Source of the DNA: Candidatus Sumerlaeota bacterium
GTDB taxonomy: Bacteria > Sumerlaeota > Sumerlaeia > JAFGJS01
DNA: 64,000 nt
Assembly (NCBI GenBank): GCA_016928995.1
Contig: JAFGJS010000065.1
Span: 1 to 64,000 of the forward strand
Direction: 5' to 3'
Position numbers and translations under genes: made by a program. Positions within the stretch are counted from its first letter, which is position 1; each line of letters opens with the position of its first letter. The notes under the pieces were generated by a model. It did no database searches, was not told where the DNA came from, and worked only from the letters and a program-made list of their open reading frames with translations. Positions 36,321-47,053 of the stretch are shown in pieces.

Positions 36321-37820
36321 ATGACTGAAGCACTGTTTCAAGAGATTCTGATGGCGCGGCGCCGCGTGTATGCGGCGTTTGAGCCGACGCCGTTGCAGCG
36401 TTTGCAGACAGCGGCGATCGAGGGAGAGGTTTTCGTCAAGCGCGAGGATCTGTCGCCGATTCATTCCTACAAGTGGCGCGGCGCGTTCAACCGGATGAGC
36501 GTGCTGACGGACGAGGAGCGGGAGCGCGGAGTCGTCGCGGCGTCCGCCGGCAATCATGCCCAGGGCGTGGCGGTGGCGGCGAGCAAGATGCATGTGCGCG
36601 CAAAAATCTATATGCCCGTGTCCACGCCGCGCATGAAGCAGCTGGCCGTGCGACAGTGCGGCGGCGAATGGGTCGAGGTGGCGCTGCGCGGCGACGATTA
36701 CAACGCGTCGTGCGAGGAGGCCAGCTGCGTCTGCCGCGAACAGGGCCTGACGTTCATCCATCCTTACGACGACCTGCTGACGATGGGCGGCCAGGGCACG
36801 CTGGCCGATGAAATCGTGATGAGCGGCCAGGGTCCGTTTGACACGGCGTATCTGCAGATCGGCGGCGGCGGCATGGCGGCGAGCGTGGCCTGCTGGCTCA
36901 AGCGCTATTATCCCGGCATCCGCATCATCGGCGTGGAAGGCGAGGAACAGGCGTCGATGAAAGCCGCAATTGAGGCGGGCAAAGTAGTCGAGTTGCCGCA
37001 TGTCGATCTTTTCTCCGACGGCACGGCAGTGAAAAAAGCCGGCGAGCTGACGTATCCCTTATGCCGCGATTTGCTTGATGACATCATCACGGTGAGCAAC
37101 GAGGAACTTTGCGCGGCGATCCAGCTTTGCTGGGAGGCGCAACGCTGCATCCCGGAACCGGCCGGCGCGATGGGTCTTGCTGGATTGCTTCAGCAAAAGG
37201 ATCAGGCGCGCGGGAAACGCACCGTTTGCGTGATCTGCGGTTCGAACATGGATTTCGGCCAGTTCAGCTGGATCGCGCGGCATGCCGGGATCGGCGCGGC
37301 GATGCGGCGTTTTTATCGCTTTGAGATCAGCGAAGCCAAAGGCTCGATGCTGCGTTTGTTCGAGGCGTTCGGCGGCGCGAACATCATCGAGATGCAGTAT
37401 GGCAAGACGCACAACGAAAGGGCCTGGCCGGTGATCGGGCTTGAGGCCTCGCCGGAGGAAATGCATCTCATTCTGCAGCGTTGCGAGACGCTGCAAATCC
37501 CGCACGAGGATGTGACGGCCGAAGAGGATGTGGAGTTCCGCATCATCAACTACGAACCGGCCCTGATGAAGGCGCCGTACTTTTTCAAGGTCGAGTTTCC
37601 CGAGCGCGCGGGCGCGTTGCGCGATTTCATGCGGAAGGTTCAGGGGCTGGCGAGCCTGTGCTACTTCAATTACGTCTACAGCGGCGAGCGCATCGGCCGC
37701 GCGCTGCTGGCGTTCGAGTTCGATTCCGAGGAGCTTCGCGCGCAATTCCAGCATGCCCTGCGCAACTGCGGCCTGGTGTATTATGAAATCCAGGAACGCG
37801 CGCTTCGACGCATGTTGTGA
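36321..37820 (+). CDS. ilvA: Threonine ammonia-lyase (threonine dehydratase), biosynthetic
   Basis: 499 residues. Converts L-threonine to 2-oxobutanoate, the first step of isoleucine synthesis. The PLP Schiff-base lysine is K51 in HSYKWRGAF, followed by AASAGNHAQG and a phosphate-binding QIGGGGMAAS loop. The C-terminal about 170 residues contain two ACT-like units (RRFYRFEISEAKGSMLRLFE and APYFFKVEFPERAGALRDFM), the allosteric module of the biosynthetic, isoleucine-inhibited type. AAGGAAG lies upstream of the start. It follows the fructosamine-kinase-like gene on the same strand and converges on mreB. Confidence 0.95.
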   Translation: MTEALFQEILMARRRVYAAFEPTPLQRLQTAAIEGEVFVKREDLSPIHSYKWRGAFNRMSVLTDEERERGVVAASAGNHAQGVAVAASKMHVRAKIYMPVSTPRMKQLAVRQCGGEWVEVALRGDDYNASCEEASCVCREQGLTFIHPYDDLLTMGGQGTLADEIVMSGQGPFDTAYLQIGGGGMAASVACWLKRYYPGIRIIGVEGEEQASMKAAIEAGKVVELPHVDLFSDGTAVKKAGELTYPLCRDLLDDIITVSNEELCAAIQLCWEAQRCIPEPAGAMGLAGLLQQKDQARGKRTVCVICGSNMDFGQFSWIARHAGIGAAMRRFYRFEISEAKGSMLRLFEAFGGANIIEMQYGKTHNERAWPVIGLEASPEEMHLILQRCETLQIPHEDVTAEEDVEFRIINYEPALMKAPYFFKVEFPERAGALRDFMRKVQGLASLCYFNYVYSGERIGRALLAFEFDSEELRAQFQHALRNCGLVYYEIQERALRRML

Positions 37821-37865
37821 TTTTATCATGCCCATCAGCGGTGCGATGCAACGAACGCTGGAGAC

Positions 37866-39487
<1,622 letters not shown>

Positions 39488-40858
39488 ATGACGGATTCAC
39501 GGCCGATACTGGTATTGACCACGGAGCCGTTGCCTTTGCCGGGGCGCTCGGTTACTGGCGCGGGCATGCGCGCATGGGGATTGGCGCAAGGCTTGCGCGC
39601 GCGCGGACTCGATGCCGTTGTGGCGATGCCTGTTCCAGCGGGCGATCCGCCGGACGCGAAAACGTTGCAGCAACATGGCGCGGCGATGTTCAAACGCGCG
39701 GAGCTGAACGCGTTTGCGCGCAAAATGAATCCGTCGGCGGTGGTGTTGCAGCATTGGGGATTGGCGCGCGAGCTGGGCGATGTGGACGCGCCGCTGGCGA
39801 TTGATCTGGCCGGACCGCATCTGCTGGAGCGGCTTTACTGGGAATCGCCGGATCCGGAACAGGATCGCATCGAGAAGATCGGCGCGCTGAGCCGGGCTGA
39901 CTTCGTCTGCTGCTCCGGGGAATATCAGCGGCATTACTTTCTGCCATTCCTCAGCGAGGCGGGATGGGACGTGACGCTGCGCGATGCGCTGCCGGTGATT
40001 CCATACTCGCTCGATCCCGCGCTGCCGCAAGCGGGCGAACGCGATCCTTTCACGCTGGTTTACGGCGGCTATTTTTTGCCATGGCAGGATCCCTCGATCG
40101 CGCTCGAAGCGTGCCTTGAGGCGATGGATGAGGCTGGCGCGGGCCGATTGGAGTTTTACGGCGGGATGCATCCGCAACTGGATGTTTCCGGCGGCAAGTT
40201 TGAGCCGCTGCTTGAACGGCTCGCGGCGCATCCGCGCGTGACGATGTGCGGCCCGTTGCCGTTTGACGCGCTGACGCAACGCTATTGCCGGGCGGGATTG
40301 GCCGTCGATCTGATGGCGCGCAATCCGGAGCGGGAGCTGGCCTTCACCACGCGCACGCTGGTTTACCTGTGGTGCGGCCTGCCTGTGCTGTATAACGACT
40401 ACAGCGAGCTGTCGTCCTGGATCGAACGCTACGGCGCGGGCGCAACGCTCAATCCGGAAGATCCTGCGGCAGTGAAGCGCGTCATGCTGGAATATTTGCG
40501 AGATTCTGCGGCATGGGATGAGCGGCGCGAGGCGGCGCGGCGTTTGATGCGCGAGCAATTCGACTGGACCAAGACCATCGATCCCTTGGCTGCGTGGTGC
40601 GCCGATCCCAAGCCGCGTGCGAACAAAGAGCTATCCGGGCAAAACAGTGGCGAGCAGACTCGCCGCCTGCTGCAGCAGACCAAAGACGAACTGCAAAAAA
40701 CACGCAGCGAGTTGGAAACGTTGCAAGGCAAATGGCATGTTCGGCTAGCGCGAAAAATGCACGGCTGGGCGCCGTTGCTCGCGCCGCTGGTTTGGCTGGC
40801 ATTGACGCCGTTGGCCTGGATTGTGCGCCGCGAGTTGCGGCGCGGCGAGAGCGAGTGA
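39488..40858 (+). CDS. GT4-like glycosyltransferase with coiled-coil and C-terminal hydrophobic segment
   Basis: 456 residues. GT-B fold: N-terminal domain with PGRSVTGAGMRAWGLAQGL, then a C-terminal Rossmann domain including LVYGGYFLPWQDPSIALEA and the nucleotide-sugar region near YLWCGLPVLYNDYSELSSW. After the catalytic part come a coiled coil (about 385-415, RRLLQQTKDELQKTRSELE) and a hydrophobic Trp/Pro-rich stretch (about 425-448) suggesting membrane attachment. It likely transfers a hexose during surface glycan assembly. It converges with a GT2 enzyme on the other side of a MITE-like element, the only clustering of sugar transferases here. Donor and acceptor are unknown. Confidence 0.85.
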   Translation: MTDSRPILVLTTEPLPLPGRSVTGAGMRAWGLAQGLRARGLDAVVAMPVPAGDPPDAKTLQQHGAAMFKRAELNAFARKMNPSAVVLQHWGLARELGDVDAPLAIDLAGPHLLERLYWESPDPEQDRIEKIGALSRADFVCCSGEYQRHYFLPFLSEAGWDVTLRDALPVIPYSLDPALPQAGERDPFTLVYGGYFLPWQDPSIALEACLEAMDEAGAGRLEFYGGMHPQLDVSGGKFEPLLERLAAHPRVTMCGPLPFDALTQRYCRAGLAVDLMARNPERELAFTTRTLVYLWCGLPVLYNDYSELSSWIERYGAGATLNPEDPAAVKRVMLEYLRDSAAWDERREAARRLMREQFDWTKTIDPLAAWCADPKPRANKELSGQNSGEQTRRLLQQTKDELQKTRSELETLQGKWHVRLARKMHGWAPLLAPLVWLALTPLAWIVRRELRRGESE

Positions 40859-40860
40859 AG

Positions 40861-41108
40861 TCCGGTCACTGGGGGCGGAACTCTCTTCAGCTACGGAGGT
40901 GACAATCTCTTTTATCATGGCTCCTGATCAGCGCTGAAAGCGCTGAGTATCACAGCCCAGGCCAGAGCGTAGGCCGCGAAGCGGCCGTGAGCGCCGGCCT
41001 GGGTCAAAGGCCAAAGCATCCCAGGCTGGCGGGATTTTTGCCCCGCAAAAATCATGACAGCCGTTTGAGGCGTTCGTAGCTTAAGAGAGTTGCGCCCGAT
41101 CACTGACA
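40861..41108. mobile_element. MITE-like element, about 250 bp, with imperfect terminal inverted repeats
   Basis: The left end contains GGGGGCGGAACTCTCTTCAG and CTACG; the right end, read inverted, gives GGGCGCAACTCTCTTAAGCTACG, so about 22 of 26 positions match. The interior has GCGCTGAAAGCGCTGA and a nested palindrome CCCAGGCC...GGCCTGGG around AGGCCGCGAAGCGGCC. There is no coding sequence. It fills the whole gap between two convergent glycosyltransferase genes and overlaps the last few codons of the GT2 gene (stop at 41100). Confidence 0.7.
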
Positions 41109-42083
41109 TTCGAAATATTTTGTCTTGCCGAAGTTTTCCGGTCGCAGGATATAGCGGTCGTTGTGTTTTCGCGACGGATCGGATTTACGCCGCCCCCGGC
41201 GATGGGCGATTATTTCAGGGAGCCGCACAATGGCGCGGAAGAAGCCGCACATTCCACTGACGCCGCGCCCTTGCAGCAAATCGCGGCCGTAAACCCAGGG
41301 AAGCGCCGCAATATGGCGCAGAATCAAGGCGGGATCGTCGAGGTTGAGCCAATTGAAGAAAAGACGGTTGCGTTCGATGAGCTGTTCGCGCTTGCTGAAA
41401 GCAACCAAGCGTTTCATGGACGCCTGCCCAAGATGATCGGCGGCCGCCGCAGGCTCGTACAATACTTCCCAGCCGCATTTCACCGCACGCCAGGACAAGT
41501 CGTAATCCTCCCAGTATCCTGGATGAAAAAGCGTATTGAAGCCCCCAAGCCGCAGAAACAATTCGCGGTTGTATACCGTGGAGCCGCCTTGCGGAAACAC
41601 AGTCGGGCAACGTTCCTGCGGATCCGACCAGACTTTGCCCACTCCGCCGCGCCGCCAGGCGGCGTCCATACATAAATGATTAGGCGATCCATCATTCCAG
41701 TCGATGGTTTTCGCGCCGACCGCAAACAAGGGCGGCGCGTTCTCAGGGCGTTCTTCAAAAAACGCGGCGACCGCCCTGGCGACAAACTCCTCCGGGACTT
41801 TCATGTCGTTGTTCATCATCAGGATCAGGCGGCCTTGCGCGGCCTGCGCGCCGGCATTGCTGGCGCCGGCAAAGCCGAGATTGCGCGGGTTGCGCAGCAG
41901 ACGCGCCTGGGGAAACTTCTCCTCGACCAATTCCGCGGAGCAGTCGGTGGACACGTCGTCCACGACGATCAGTTCAAACGGCTTGCCGCAAGCCTCGCCG
42001 GACTTCCACAAGGTCGAGACGCAGTCCTCGATAAAATCCTTGCCGTTCCAGTTGGCGACCACGATGGAGATTTCAGGAGTCAT
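41100..42083 (-). CDS. GT2-family glycosyltransferase (rhamnosyltransferase-like)
   Basis: 327 residues. GT-A fold: start motif SIVVANWNGKDFIEDCVSTL, VVDDVSTD, RNLGFAGASNAG, DXD-type MNNDMKVP and acceptor-site GYWEDYDLSWRA (ED followed by DLxxR). This layout matches WbbL/rhamnosyl- or galactofuranosyl-type GT2 enzymes that extend surface polysaccharides. There is no transmembrane segment, so it is probably peripheral on the inner face of the membrane. The last codons lie within the inverted-repeat end of the MITE-like element, so the C-terminus may have been altered by it. It is 227 bp divergent from a pseudopilin-like gene. Confidence 0.9.
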   Translation of the reverse strand: MTPEISIVVANWNGKDFIEDCVSTLWKSGEACGKPFELIVVDDVSTDCSAELVEEKFPQARLLRNPRNLGFAGASNAGAQAAQGRLILMMNNDMKVPEEFVARAVAAFFEERPENAPPLFAVGAKTIDWNDGSPNHLCMDAAWRRGGVGKVWSDPQERCPTVFPQGGSTVYNRELFLRLGGFNTLFHPGYWEDYDLSWRAVKCGWEVLYEPAAAADHLGQASMKRLVAFSKREQLIERNRLFFNWLNLDDPALILRHIAALPWVYGRDLLQGRGVSGMCGFFRAIVRLPEIIAHRRGRRKSDPSRKHNDRYILRPENFGKTKYFECQ

Positions 42084-42310
42084 GAGTTGTGCGATTGATC
42101 CGCGATGAATTGAAAAGGGACGGGCTGAATGGCTTGATTATCAGCCGTGCGCCGTTAAGGTCGCAAGCATTAATTCCTTACGCCATATAACAGCGTTACG
42201 TCAAACACCGGAATGATCATTTGGGGCTGGACAAGAAAGGCGGCTCTGAGTTTCAAGTAAAGTCACTGATTTATGACAGAGAAGTTTGGGATTTAACGCG
42301 AGGGGATCGA

Positions 42311-42976
42311 GTGAAGAGTAATCGATACACAGCGGCGTCGGGTTTCACGCTGATCGAACTGCTGATCGTCGTGCTGATTCTCGCTATCCTGGCGGCGGTC
42401 GCGCTGCCGAATCTGCTCGAATTCCAGACGCGCGCCAAAACCGCTCGCGCTCGCGCCGACATGCGCAGCATCGCCACGGCCCTGGAAGCATACGCCGTGG
42501 AACATAACGATTTTCCGCCCAACGGCGAATACGGCACGCTCTCTTTTCACATCACCACGCCCATTTCGTATATCTCCACCAATTACCTGATCGATCCATT
42601 TGCGGATAAGGAATATGACGTTTTCTACGGCGAGCTGCGGCAGCGTTATACATACACGAAAGTCGTCACGGAAGATGAATTTTGGAGTCTGTTTTGGAGC
42701 GCTCAGCCGCTGCCTGGAGCGGAGGCGGTGGACAGCGACAGTTCGTGGGGCAATTACAATCCAGGCGCATTCGACCGCTATGGATGCTGGCGGCTGGTGT
42801 CGATGGGGCCCGACACGGAATATGAGGACGCCTCCATTCCCGCAGGACCGTTCAATATCAATCCGCTCGGTTTGAACGGCTCCGACATCCCCTACGATCC
42901 GACGAATGGAACGGTGAGCTTTGGCAATATCCTGCGCTTCCAAAACCATCCGGAGGGCATCGTACCGGCGCACTAA
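42311..42976 (+). CDS. Pseudopilin-like secreted protein with prepilin signal and YDPTNG tail
   Basis: 221 residues. GTG start at 42311 with GAGGGGAT 6 nt upstream. The class III prepilin signal ASG|FTLIELLIVVLILAILAA has the cleavage Gly at 11 and Glu at +5. The N-terminal helix leads into RADMRSIATALEAYAVEHND, typical of GspG/pilin-like proteins, and the globular part ends YDPTNGTVSFGNILR (195-209). It would be processed by a prepilin peptidase and assemble into, or be handled by, a type II secretion/type IV pilus system; none of that machinery is in the window. Two further proteins here share the tail motif. Confidence 0.85.
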   Translation: MKSNRYTAASGFTLIELLIVVLILAILAAVALPNLLEFQTRAKTARARADMRSIATALEAYAVEHNDFPPNGEYGTLSFHITTPISYISTNYLIDPFADKEYDVFYGELRQRYTYTKVVTEDEFWSLFWSAQPLPGAEAVDSDSSWGNYNPGAFDRYGCWRLVSMGPDTEYEDASIPAGPFNINPLGLNGSDIPYDPTNGTVSFGNILRFQNHPEGIVPAH

Positions 42977-43113
42977 TCCGGCCTTCTCATCGCGAATGGA
43001 TCAATCGTAATCATCGCGATCAAGGCCGGGAGCGCTGACAATGCAAATGAATGCATCTCCTAACCCGCATTTCTCACCACTCAGCACGTTCTCGGCTGTG
43101 AGAAATTATTACA

Positions 43114-43197
43114 CTTGCTCTTGCTCGTGCTCTTGCTCTTCTTGCCCAACCATACACTGTATTTTTGAGCGAGAGCAAAAGCAAGAGCAAGAGCAAG
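43114..43197. repeat. (GCTCTT)n / (AAGAGC)n inverted hexamer array
   Basis: The left arm 43114-43144 reads CTTGCTCTTGCTCGTGCTCT and on; the right arm 43167-43197 is its near complement (GAGCAAGAGCAAGAGCAAG). The two hexamer arrays face each other over a 22-nt AT-rich loop. Confidence 0.85.
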
Positions 43198-43267
43198 AAT
43201 ATTCGGTCTCAAGCACGATACAATGACAATTTAATTCACCGTGGTGAGAAGACCGGGCTAATCAATT

Positions 43268-43306
43268 CCGATCCCGATAGCGATAGCGATAGCGATAGCG
43301 ATTTCG
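43268..43306. repeat. (GATAGC)n hexamer array
   Basis: CCGATCCCGATAGC followed by three further perfect GATAGC units and GATTTCGA. It shares the CCGATCCCGAT start and GATTTCGA end with the inverted repeat at 39268-39346. Confidence 0.8.
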
Positions 43307-43320
43307 AATGAGGATGGCGC

Positions 43321-43923
43321 TTAGTTTGCGTTGAATGTTCCTACGCGGATCACGTCTCCGCGGCTGGTCAGACCGTTCGTCGGATCATACACCGATCCGG
43401 GATTTTTTTGCAGTTCGTCTTCCACGCTGATGAAGGTCTCCAGGTCGATGTCCACGCGTCCATCCGGCCCCACGCTCCGGAGCGCCCACCGCATCGTCAT
43501 ATCGTCCGGCATGTAAGCTTGGTATTGATAATGCTTGCCCCATCCCGCGTAGGGATCGAAAGTATGCTTGTGCAATTCCAGATCGTTGAGCAAAAACGCC
43601 ACGTTTTTGAAGTTGTTGAACTTGTATGAATCCCAATCGGGCTGATTTTTGAAGCTAACCAGCCAGTCGCTCGCCTCGCGTTCCAAGCGCGGAGTGATCG
43701 GCGGCAGCCTCAGCCGTTCGTTGTACTTCACAATCGCCTGGCTGAGGTAATCCAGGTCTTTGTTGATTTTCCGCATCCGGTGCCACGGCGTGAAAGTGTA
43801 ACCGATCCATGAAGCGACGGCGATCAGGATCAGCGCCGCCAGCGTGATGAGCGGTTTGCGGTATTTCTTCAGCCAGAATACAAAGTCATCGAGGTAATTC
43901 TGCAGCTCTTCCCACATGTCCAT
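43321..43923 (-). CDS. Single-TM protein with pseudopilin-like domain and YDPTNG tail
   Basis: 200 residues. A short cytoplasmic N-terminus (MDMWEELQNYLDDFVFWLKK) and a TM helix (about 24-46) precede a helix-plus-beta globular domain (IVKYNERLRLPPITPRLERE, LRSVGPDGRVDIDLETF). It ends YDPTNGLTSRGDVIR (179-193). There is no prepilin cleavage motif, so it would stay membrane-anchored. SVGPDGR is the GspG-type C-terminal signature. It converges with the processed-type paralogue at 42311-42976. Function unknown; the shared tail suggests a common binding or sorting role. Confidence 0.75.
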   Translation of the reverse strand: MDMWEELQNYLDDFVFWLKKYRKPLITLAALILIAVASWIGYTFTPWHRMRKINKDLDYLSQAIVKYNERLRLPPITPRLEREASDWLVSFKNQPDWDSYKFNNFKNVAFLLNDLELHKHTFDPYAGWGKHYQYQAYMPDDMTMRWALRSVGPDGRVDIDLETFISVEDELQKNPGSVYDPTNGLTSRGDVIRVGTFNAN

Positions 43924-44015
43924 GCACCCGTGTTGTGAAAATCAAGTTCAGAGCACATCCACCCATTGTTGATAGTAAAAACCAAGTTCGATCCGGATTC
44001 AAGCCATTTTCTATA

Positions 44016-45125
44016 TCAAATGCGGCGATAACGGCGCATGGCTCCGCGTTCTTCATTGTCTAGCTCATCAAGCTCGCCGCTGGCGTCGAGCCAATAGCGA
44101 CAGATAAACCGCTCGATGCGCCGTAACGCCATCCCGGCCAGCGCCAGCGTGGCGCCAAGGATGGCCGTCTGGGTCAGCAGAAAACCCGCCTCGGTTTGGA
44201 AGAACGAGCTGAGCAACATGCTTAGACTCAAAGTGCAAAAGACATAAAGGAGCAGGAACCCAAAAACTTCGATGAATTGCTGAAACCGATGATTGGGCAT
44301 GCGCAGGGCGACGGCCAGGGCGATCCAGGCGGCCAGCGGCCAGCGCGCCAGTTCCATCAACGCGCCGATGCCTTCGATCGTTCCGTCGATCTCAATTCTT
44401 AAGACATCCAGCCCCAAGCCGGTTAATAAGGAGTTGCGGCCGACTTTGCAGGCCAGGCTGGAGAAAATGGATTGAGGAGACAGAAAGACGATCATCAGGT
44501 AGAGCATCCAAATCGCATTAGGGGCGATCAAGATCAGCGCGCCTCGGCGCCATGACAGCCACGCTCCTTGCAGGAGACCATATGCAAGTTCGCGGGGCGT
44601 CAGCAAAGACATATTCAAATCATGCAGCGAATAACTCATCAGCCGGTTTCGCAGCGTTCCGGCGGCATACAGCGGAAAGAAGATCAGGAAGAAAAAAATC
44701 GCAATAAGATTGACGCCCAGAATGTAAAAACGGGATGCGTCGAAAAACATCGGAAAAATATAATAACGAGGCGGCATGATATAAAGATTAGCCTGATAAT
44801 TGCATATTCGATTGTAGCCGGAATACCCAAATGTTTTTTGATCTAAAACCTGAAGTTCTTTTTTTATTCCATTCAGTGTGTTGATCTGATTCTGATTCAA
44901 GGGTTTTGTGTCTCGCCGATAGCCTTGTATTGTTTTTTGGTATAATGCGATTTGCTTAGGTTTCCATGCGTTGAATTGATCTGTAAAGTGTGCATGAAAG
45001 CCATAAATCCCCCCAAAGGCGCAAAGCGCCATCAGGAGCGTGATCAGCATCAGCACAGGACTGCGGCGGGCGAGGCGCAATTCGCGCTGGGCGATGGGAT
45101 TATCCTTTGTGGTGCGAAAAAGCAT
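44016..45125 (-). CDS. ABC-2-like polytopic membrane protein
   Basis: 369 residues, about six TM helices. The N-terminal NPIAQRELRLARRSPVLMLI is the amphipathic start plus first TM seen in ABC-2/Gld-type permeases. A large extracytoplasmic loop (about 45-128) follows, then helix pairs at 135-165, 195-225, 265-290 and 295-335 and an acidic/basic C-terminal tail. No ATP-binding subunit is adjacent, so the partner would be encoded elsewhere. The substrate is unknown. AAGG lies 8 nt before the ATG. Classification rests on topology and N-terminal pattern, so it is moderately sure. Confidence 0.6.
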   Translation of the reverse strand: MLFRTTKDNPIAQRELRLARRSPVLMLITLLMALCAFGGIYGFHAHFTDQFNAWKPKQIALYQKTIQGYRRDTKPLNQNQINTLNGIKKELQVLDQKTFGYSGYNRICNYQANLYIMPPRYYIFPMFFDASRFYILGVNLIAIFFFLIFFPLYAAGTLRNRLMSYSLHDLNMSLLTPRELAYGLLQGAWLSWRRGALILIAPNAIWMLYLMIVFLSPQSIFSSLACKVGRNSLLTGLGLDVLRIEIDGTIEGIGALMELARWPLAAWIALAVALRMPNHRFQQFIEVFGFLLLYVFCTLSLSMLLSSFFQTEAGFLLTQTAILGATLALAGMALRRIERFICRYWLDASGELDELDNEERGAMRRYRRI

Positions 45126-45205
45126 GGGCGGCCTTGTTTCGGGTTCCGGGATAGAATAGTTGGTTCAGCGTTATTATTCGATATACTTCAGTTTTCTTTT
45201 TATCA

Positions 45206-45337
45206 TCACACAAAGTCACAGAGCACATAAAGATTTCAATCGTTGTATTTACAGTAGATCCAAATTCGGTCCTTAGCGTCCTCGCCCGGCGTAGCTTTGG
45301 CGAAGCCGGAGCTCTGCGACTTTGCGTTGAATTTTTG
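45206..45337. repeat. CACAAAG-family palindrome interrupted by a second repeat
   Basis: The left arm 45206-45232 (TCACACAAAGTCACAGAGCA) and a right arm ending ACTTTGCGTTGAATTTTT (45318-45337) are separated by about 85 bp. That interior includes CCGGCGTAGCTTTGGCGAAG with a following CCGG, a different short palindrome (about 45286-45309). This suggests one repeat inserted into another. Confidence 0.65.
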
Positions 45338-45404
45338 AGGTTTCTAAAGATCTCTTTTTGATATCAATTCATGCAAATAAAATTCCTGTTCAATCAATAT
45401 CATC

Positions 45405-45452
45405 CGAATTCCGGAACCCGAGACCCGGAACCCGGAGCCCGAGCCCCGGAAT
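45405..45452. repeat. CCCGGAACCCG low-complexity array
   Basis: Degenerate 7-8-bp units (CCGGAACCCGAGACCCGGAA and on) upstream of eno. On the other strand they read GGGTTCCGGG. It is repeat DNA, not coding. Confidence 0.65.
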
Positions 45453-45492
45453 CCACAATCTTTTATTTCCGTTCCGCCCCCTTTTCCATTGA

Positions 45493-46881
<1,389 letters not shown>

Positions 46882-46906
46882 ACGCGAATCAAGATCCGAA
46901 GCGAAA

Positions 46907-46938
46907 AACCTTCCGCCAACACGGCGGGAGGTTTTTTT
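46907..46938 (+). terminator. Intrinsic terminator of eno
   Basis: An 11-bp stem, AACCTTCCGCC (46907-46917) with GGCGGGAGGTT (46923-46933) and one G-T pair, 5-nt loop, then a run of eight T. Confidence 0.9.
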
Positions 46939-47053
46939 TATGCGCGTGTGAATGTGTCACGATGATCGAATTATCTTTGCGTCTGATTCATCGCGCCGAT
47001 TACGATTGTCGCATTGCATTAATTTCACCGGGTCGCGGTCTGGAAAGCGCACA

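Larger units (their letters stand above)
42977..43320. other. Intergenic region made of two hexamer-repeat hairpins
   Basis: 344 bp between two convergent pseudopilin-like genes. Apart from the repeats at 43114-43197 and 43268-43306 no coding sequence or RNA gene is seen. Confidence 0.5.

Noticed and set aside
43114-43306. CRISPR array
   Set aside because: The repeats are hexamers without 28-37-bp units and spacers, and face each other; no cas genes are near.
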